Assembly: GCA_009760855.2 (NCBI GenBank)
Contig: WPIO01000077.1
Coordinates: forward strand, 248,001 to 312,000
Source of the DNA: Cristatella mucedo
Taxonomy: Eukaryota > Bryozoa > Phylactolaemata > Cristatellidae
Direction: 5' to 3'
DNA length: 64,000 nucleotides
Shown: piece by piece, positions 58,972-64,000 of the stretch
Layout of the letters: every line of letters starts with the position of its first letter
Numbering within the stretch: position 1 is the stretch's first letter
Translations under genes and position numbers: made by a program
The notes under the pieces: model-generated
What the model was told of the DNA's origin: nothing
Database searches by the model: none
The model's input: only the letters and a program-made list of their open reading frames with translations

Positions 58972-59204
58972 GTAATCTATCCGCACGTTCGTCTGTCAGT
59001 CCATCTTTCATCAGTCCATCCATTCAATGGTCGTGTCCATAATTGATTTGAAGAATAACGGTAGAGCTGAGTTTTGTCAAGGGAGAGATTGTGATGTGTG
59101 CGCTCGATTGTGTGTGCATTCCGAGAGGCCTGCTCGGTTACGTTAGCTTCCCTTGCAGGCTATGCCGAGTTCTGTCTTTGGTGCTTCCTGCCTTTTTTAT
59201 AGTG

Positions 59205-59728
59205 CCAGATATCGATGTGGCAAAGGCAAGCTTGGCTTGTCTGTCGTGAGTGTGGCTGTTGCCACATCACTCTACTTCTTGCCGACAGCTGCACTGGCTT
59301 CCAGGCAAGCAAGAGTGTCGACTTCAATGTTCTGTCACTTACTATTAGGTTCCTTAATTCTCTGACTCCAGCCGACCTATCAGATCTACTCCCCCACCAG
59401 GCTAAGTGGCTTACTGCCTGCTTTCCTGAATCTAATCTGAATGCATCCTACGAACCTTCAATCATTTGGAGACCGTGCCTTTAGTTTGTATGCTCCCAAA
59501 GCCTGGAATTCACTTCTGACTGCCATGACGACAGTGGGTCCCTGTGATTCGACCTTTATGTGCTTGCACGTGCTGACCCTGTGCATGTCACCCTAACCCT
59601 GTTACTCTTGTTGTTTATTGAGCGTGCCATCACTAACCATTTGATCGTGCTTTCATTGCAGCAAATGTAAAGTGCCTAGAAAGAGATTGGGTTCTCTGTG
59701 CACTATATCAAATCTATTATTATTATTA
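59205..59728 (+). mobile_element. L2-type LINE, old 5'-truncated copy
   Basis: Starts GGCAAGCTTGGCTTGTCTG and carries LTPADLSDLLPHQAK and SFGDRAFSLYAPKAWN-like motifs with frameshifts. The tail hairpin has AAGTGCC with a shortened partner (TGCACT), then (ATT)n at about 59716-59728. Confidence 0.85.
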
Positions 59729-60094
59729 TCCCCTGACTTGATAACATTTAAAAAGAATGTAAAAACAGGTCTGCTTGTAAATATAATTCATTTGTATAGT
59801 GCCCCGAGAGAACTTAATCTCTATTCAGGCACTTCACATATGCCTCGGGGCTCACAGCATTTAGTGGGTCCATGTGATTCGTCGTTTGTGTGCTTATACG
59901 TACTGCCACTGCCTTCTGCCACTAACCATATTTACATGCTGACACTATGCATTTCACCTCTAGTATTTGTTATGCTTCTTGTCATTGAGCATGCTACCAC
60001 TGACCATTCGATTATGCATCCTGTGTAGCAAATGCAAGAGAGGTTAACTTCTTTGTGAGGGGCTGTGCAAATGTATTATTATTATTATTATTAA
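59729..60094 (+). mobile_element. Second L2 3' fragment carrying a nested SINE piece
   Basis: CCCCTGACTTGATAACATTT starts directly after the previous (ATT)n, and L2 3'UTR resumes at CACAGCATTTAGTGGGTCC (about 59853). The tail (about 60012-60094) has lost most of its stem-loop. The piece at 59777-59852 is foreign to L2. Confidence 0.8.
59777..59852 (-). mobile_element. SINE-B 3' fragment nested in L2
   Basis: The minus strand reads CCCCGAGGCATATGTGAAGT, GCCTGAATAGAGATTAAGTT, CTCTCGGGGCACTATACAAA, TGAATT. This matches the SINE-B 3' part, with AGTGCC paired to GGCACT. Confidence 0.75.
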
Positions 60095-60344
60095 GATGCA
60101 CCCCATTCAGGAAGTCTGTCTTAATCCCATAATGTGTAGAAGTCGAGGTGTTGAGGTCTGTTAATACTAAATGCAAACCAGGTGTATGGCTAAACCTAAA
60201 GTGAATCGACTAAAAGTTCCTCAATTTGAGTGTGTTCTTGACCTGCAGACGACCCATGGAACTCGGAATCGACACCATCAAGGAACATATGAATAGGCAA
60301 AATCAGTGATCCTCGTTTTTGTGCACATGAACGCATGAGGGTCC

Positions 60345-60510
60345 TAATGGCTCACTAGGTAAGGCGGTTGCTTTTCACGACCTCGGCCCCGAGGTCGTGG
60401 GTTCGAATCCTATGTTGGGCGATCCTTTATCGCCACTGCAAGCGGTGGTGATAGCCGTAAAGGCTCTTTTGTCGCTATACAAAAAGAAGCTGTTAAATCA
60501 GCTAGCAAAA
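60345..60510 (+). mobile_element. SINE-A, best-preserved copy
   Basis: The A-box-like ATGGCTCACTAGGTAAGGCG (60348-60367) is followed by a perfect 24-base hairpin at 60376-60399 (11-bp stem, 2-base loop) and B box GGTTCGAATCC at 60400-60410. The body is CGATCCTTTATCGCCACTGC, GGTGATAGCCGTAAAGGC, TTGTCGCTATACAAAAAG and the tail CTGTTAAATCAGCTAGC. RNA polymerase III transcription is expected from the boxes. The SINE tail does not resemble L2, so its partner LINE is not identified here. Confidence 0.88.
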
Positions 60511-61365
60511 AAATGAGGAACTGCTGGCATGCAGGCATCTAAATGCTGATTTGGTCTTGAGGCTGGTATCTTTCAGCTGATACGGGAAGCACGACCCTGG
60601 ATTTTACTTCCTGTGCCCGAGTTCAAGGCAAGCAGCTGTATTTTGGGGGCTGCGCAAGTTCCGGCGTTGGCATGAGAATAGCCAATCTTATTAATGTAGA
60701 AACTGCCAGAACAGTAAATTATAATAATAATAATAATGCACTTGATAAATCGCCCTCAGAGAACTCAATCTCTCTCTAGGCGCTTTACATTTGCTGCAAA
60801 GGGAAATGCCATTGAATGGTGAGTAAAATCATGCTTGATAAACAAACAAAATGAATAACATGGTTAGGGGTGACATGCACAGGGTCAGCATTCAAATGTG
60901 GTTAGTGGCAGCATGCACAGTGTCAGCAAGCATTAGCACATGAAGGACGAATCACAGGGACCCACTAAATGCTGTCCTAAATAGGTGTGTTTTCAAGTTC
61001 TTTTTAAATGTGGTCAGGTCAGGGGATGTTCTGACGCAAGTCGGGAGGGAGTTCCAGGCTTTGGGAGCGTATGAACTAAATGCACGGTCTCCAAAGGATT
61101 TGAGGTTTGTACGGGGTATTGGTAGACTGTTGGATTCCGAAAAGCGGGTGTTACGATGCTTGGCCTGATGGGGAGTATATCTGAGAGATAGTGTGGAACC
61201 AAAGAATGAAGTGACCTAAAAGTGAGTGACAAGACCTTGAAGTCAATCCGTTGCTTGACTGGTAGCCAGTGCAGGTCGGCAAGAAGTGGAGTAATGTGGC
61301 AACTGCGACCCTCACGACAGACAAGCGTAGCTGTGGAGTTTTGCACCAGCTGCAACCGCCTGATC

Positions 61366-61681
61366 ATCTGAGGTACCTCTGAAATATGGGGTACCTCAGG
61401 GCTCCGTGCTAAGTCCGGTTCTTTTCACGGTTTATACTCTGCCTCTTGCTGATGTGATTGCCAAGCAGAATCTAGGCTTTCACTTCTATGTGGATGACAC
61501 TCAGTTGTACCTTTGCTTTGATCCCTCCCAGCCTTCGAGCTCCTCAAATTCTCTCAACTCACTTGCTGCATGTATTGATGACATTTGCACATGGATGGCA
61601 ACAAATTTTCTAAAACTAAATGATGATAAAACTAACTTAATAGTTATGGGCAAACCCAGTGTGATTCACAGATTGGATCGC
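61366..61681 (+). mobile_element. Inverted L2 RT segment inside the minus copy
   Basis: Encodes LPLADVIAKQNLGFHFYVDD, then TQLYLCFDPSQPSSSSNSL, TWMATNFLKLNDDKTN and GKPSV. It repeats in opposite orientation the sequence still present at about 61945-62255 of the same copy. Both edges sit at a GATC: CCTGATC|ATCTGAGG on the left and ATTGGATC|GCACATGC on the right. Confidence 0.9.
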
Positions 61682-62904
61682 ACATGCTGGTAGGCCAGTA
61701 AGCAGTGAGTTGCAGAAGTCGGGACAGGATGTCACGAATGCATGGACTAACTTGGACGTGGTATCCTTATCTAAACAAGCCCGAATTTTAGCAATGTTAT
61801 GAAGCTGAAAATAGGCAGATTTGACTGTAGAGCTGATATGGTCGTCTAACGAGAGGTCGCTTTAGAATATGACACCTAGATTTCGAGCTGATTCAACTGG
61901 AAATATGCTGGCAAGGCTAATTTTGAGCTTCAGCCTTTCTGATTTGTGAATCACACTGGGTTTGCTTATAACTAGTCAGTTAGTTTTATCATTATTTAGT
62001 TTTAGAAAATTTGCTGCCATCCATGTGCGGATGTCATCAATACCTGCAGCAAGTGAGTTGAGGGAATCTGAGGTGCTCGAAGGCTGGGAGGGATCAAAGC
62101 AAAGGTACAACTGAGTGTCATCCGCATAGAAGTGAAAGCCTAGATTGTGCTTGGCAATCACATCAGCAAGAGGCAGAGTATAAACCGTGAAAAGAACCAG
62201 ACCTAGCACGGAGCCTTGGGGTACCCCATATTTCAGAGGTACCTCAGATGATCTTTGTCCATTCACGTCAATACTCTGGAGTCTCTCACTGAGATAGGAC
62301 CTGAATCACTGCAGAGCAGTGCCAGTGATGCATAGGCGAGATAAGAGGCGCTCTAGAAGAACTTTGTGATCGATGGTATCAAAAGCCGCCGAAAGATCGA
62401 GCAAAACAAGCAGAGACACTCTACCCATGTCTGCATTCCTAAGTAGGTCGTTGTATACCCTAAGCAATGCTGACTCTGTGGGGTGATTAGCTCCAAAGCC
62501 AGACTGGAACTTGCTAGCAAGGTGTGAGGTTTCGATATATGAGTTCAGCTGGTCCGCCATGACCCATTCCAGTGTCTTTGATAAAAATGGTGAAGGGAGA
62601 CTGGGCGGTTGTTGCTTAAGTTCTCATGTTCTAATTGTCATGTGTCGATTTCTTGAGAAGTGGCCTGACTACAGCTTTTTTGAAAGGTGATGGGACATGA
62701 CCTGAGGCTAATGACATATTAATGATGTTAGTTATGCATGGCAGCAGCAGATCAATGCAATGTAGGAGCAGGACAGTGGGAATTGGGTCCAGAGGACTTG
62801 TGGTCTTCTTTGATTGAGATACGAACTTCAGGACTAGATCACTAGTGACCTGCTTAAATGTAGACATTGAGGTGCAGCCAGGAATCGGGGAACAGCATTC
62901 TAGT

Positions 62905-62936
62905 TTATCAAGTGAATTAATGTTATTATTATTAGT
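62905..62936 (+). mobile_element. Minimal L2 tail inserted in L2
   Basis: TTTATCAAGTGAATTAATGT, then TATTATTATTAG, interrupts the sequence that reads CTAGTGGCGAGGTTGTC in the copy at about 38336. Only the last bases of the element before the (ATT)n tail are present, and CTAG/TTAG flank it. Confidence 0.7.
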
Positions 62937-62999
62937 GTGGATGTTGTCATCGCAGGGATGGATTCCCTGATGTTCTTCTACACAAAGAATCGAGAGAAG

Positions 63000-63839
63000 C
63001 CACACTCTTTACTTATTATATTTGATGGTACTGAACTAGCTTTCATACCTTGACCGAGGTGTGGAGGTTAAACATGCATCTACCCTTTACAAATGAATAT
63101 AGTCGCACGTCTAACCAATGCGACTTATAGTGGCTTAGCCTGTAAGCATATAAATTATGCTACAAATGTGAGCCATAGCTTAGTTGAGGGGTGTCACCAG
63201 TAAAGCAATCCTGGAACTCCACCTTTGCTCTCGGATTACACCTTTGCTGTTGGTGCAGATTTTCAAGAAATGGGAATTCAGATTCAAAATGCCTATCACT
63301 TCGAGAAAATCTCAGAAGCTGACAATTTATGAGCCAATATTAGATTCTTAAAAATTTACAAAAATTCTATTTAAGTGAAATAGAAGGGAGATCTAGGTCC
63401 TGCTTTTGAAGCATGCCATCCTCGTAACCTTTCGGGCACCTAGTTGCCGTCATACCAGTCGTTCGTCACATATTCGTGTGCATCGATTGGCAAGTAATGA
63501 ATTGAGAGACCTCCAATTTCATTCACGGTACCGTAAACTTCCTTGCGCCATTTTGGAAGTTGCCAATAGTAAATTAACTTCCATTTTGGCTTGGCAAATT
63601 AGGCCATTATCGCAAGTGACATTCAAATAATTTTCTGGTTGAATGTATATCATTTGAACGAAATGAGCCTTCCGGAAGATAGTTACTGTTCTGACGTATG
63701 GCAAGCTGCTTTCATTTGCTGCTTGCCTAGTCGACGTACCCTGACATCTGTCCTCTGTCCACAGCTTTGCTTCAGGGTGACGTTTGCACGCTTGCCAGCA
63801 AGAGCAACTGTGCACTGTGTGCACTTGTGTGAGTCTGTG

Positions 63840-63841
<2 letters not shown>
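63000..63841. other. Unassigned sequence
   Basis: No gene or element recognised. It may be intron of the zinc-finger gene if that gene continues to the right. Confidence 0.5.
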
Positions 63842-63899
<58 letters not shown>

Positions 63900-63921
63900 C
63901 TCTGTGTGTGTGTGCTTGCGT
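63842..63921. repeat. (GT)n microsatellite
   Basis: GT repeats with one TTTCTC interruption. Confidence 0.96.
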
Positions 63922-64000
63922 GCCTGCGGGCATGCTTTGGCATTCGAGCACACGGTGCACGTGTAGCCAGTCACTGGCAATTCTTCCACCGGTTTTCTCC

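Larger units (their letters stand above)
60718..62999 (-). mobile_element. L2-type LINE, long minus copy with an internal inverted insertion
   Basis: From the (AAT)n run at about 60718 through the stem-loop, 3'UTR and C-terminal region to 61365. The plus-orientation insert follows (61366-61681). RT sequence resumes from 61682 to 62999 (LDLSAAFDTIDHKVLLERL, GVPQGSVLGLVLF, FYADDTQLYLCF), with the 5' part lost before the linker. The ORF has frameshifts and stops, for example near 62307 and 62620. A tail-like piece interrupts it at 62905-62936. Confidence 0.92.

Noticed and set aside
60345-60420. Possible real tRNA gene at the A and B boxes
   Set aside because: The arm before the B box is an 11-bp stem with a 2-base loop, there is no acceptor-stem pairing, and the same unit recurs with a common 3' body; it is a SINE.

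Overview
This is nuclear DNA of an animal. It has intron-split genes with GT..AG splice sites, many microsatellites, several families of non-LTR retrotransposons, tRNA-derived SINEs, a hAT-like DNA transposon remnant and satellite-like tandem repeats. No bacterial, phage or organelle gene organisation is visible. The species cannot be fixed from the sequence. An invertebrate is likely, and a flatworm or other lophotrochozoan is only a guess, from the Ala/Ser-rich coding style and the repeat content.

Two host genes are supported. (1) At the left end, on the minus strand, lies the first coding exon (844 to 304) of a sodium/calcium exchanger of the SLC8/NCX family. It has a signal peptide, the first membrane helix and the start of the alpha-1 repeat, and it ends at a GTGAGT donor; the rest of the gene lies beyond position 1. 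(2) At 55.37-58.97 kb on the plus strand are two coding exons of a protein with a U1/JAZ-type C2H2 zinc finger followed by a long Ala/Ser-rich region. Between the genes, a CpG-rich block at 22.76-24.8 kb resembles a promoter. It has a TATA-like box, a small candidate first exon ending at GTGAGT (24812) on the plus strand, and a CAG|GTACGT donor on the minus strand. I propose, as inference, that it could drive both genes divergently. The reading phase of the candidate first exon matches the zinc-finger exon about 30.5 kb away.

Most of the rest is repeat sequence. The commonest element is a CR1/L2-type LINE ending in a stem-loop and (ATT)n. One copy (about 18.3-21.77 kb) keeps nearly the whole ORF with two in-frame stops. 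About twenty others are 5'-truncated, some only 70-90 bp of tail. Two other LINE-like families, a restriction-like-endonuclease LINE fragment (21.8-22.4 kb) and a hAT-like transposase fragment (44.6-46.4 kb) are present. SINE-A has a tRNA-like head with an unusual long hairpin. SINE-B has a tRNA-like head and a tail resembling the L2 tail, so it probably uses the L2 machinery. At 30.6-34.8 kb a diverged tandem repeat of about 165-170 bp runs in one orientation and then in the other.

I found no system that is clearly new. The most notable observations are the paired base changes in the LINE/SINE 3' stem-loop, the lengthened hairpin of SINE-A, the inverted satellite array, the inverted duplication inside an L2 copy, and the possible shared CpG-rich promoter.
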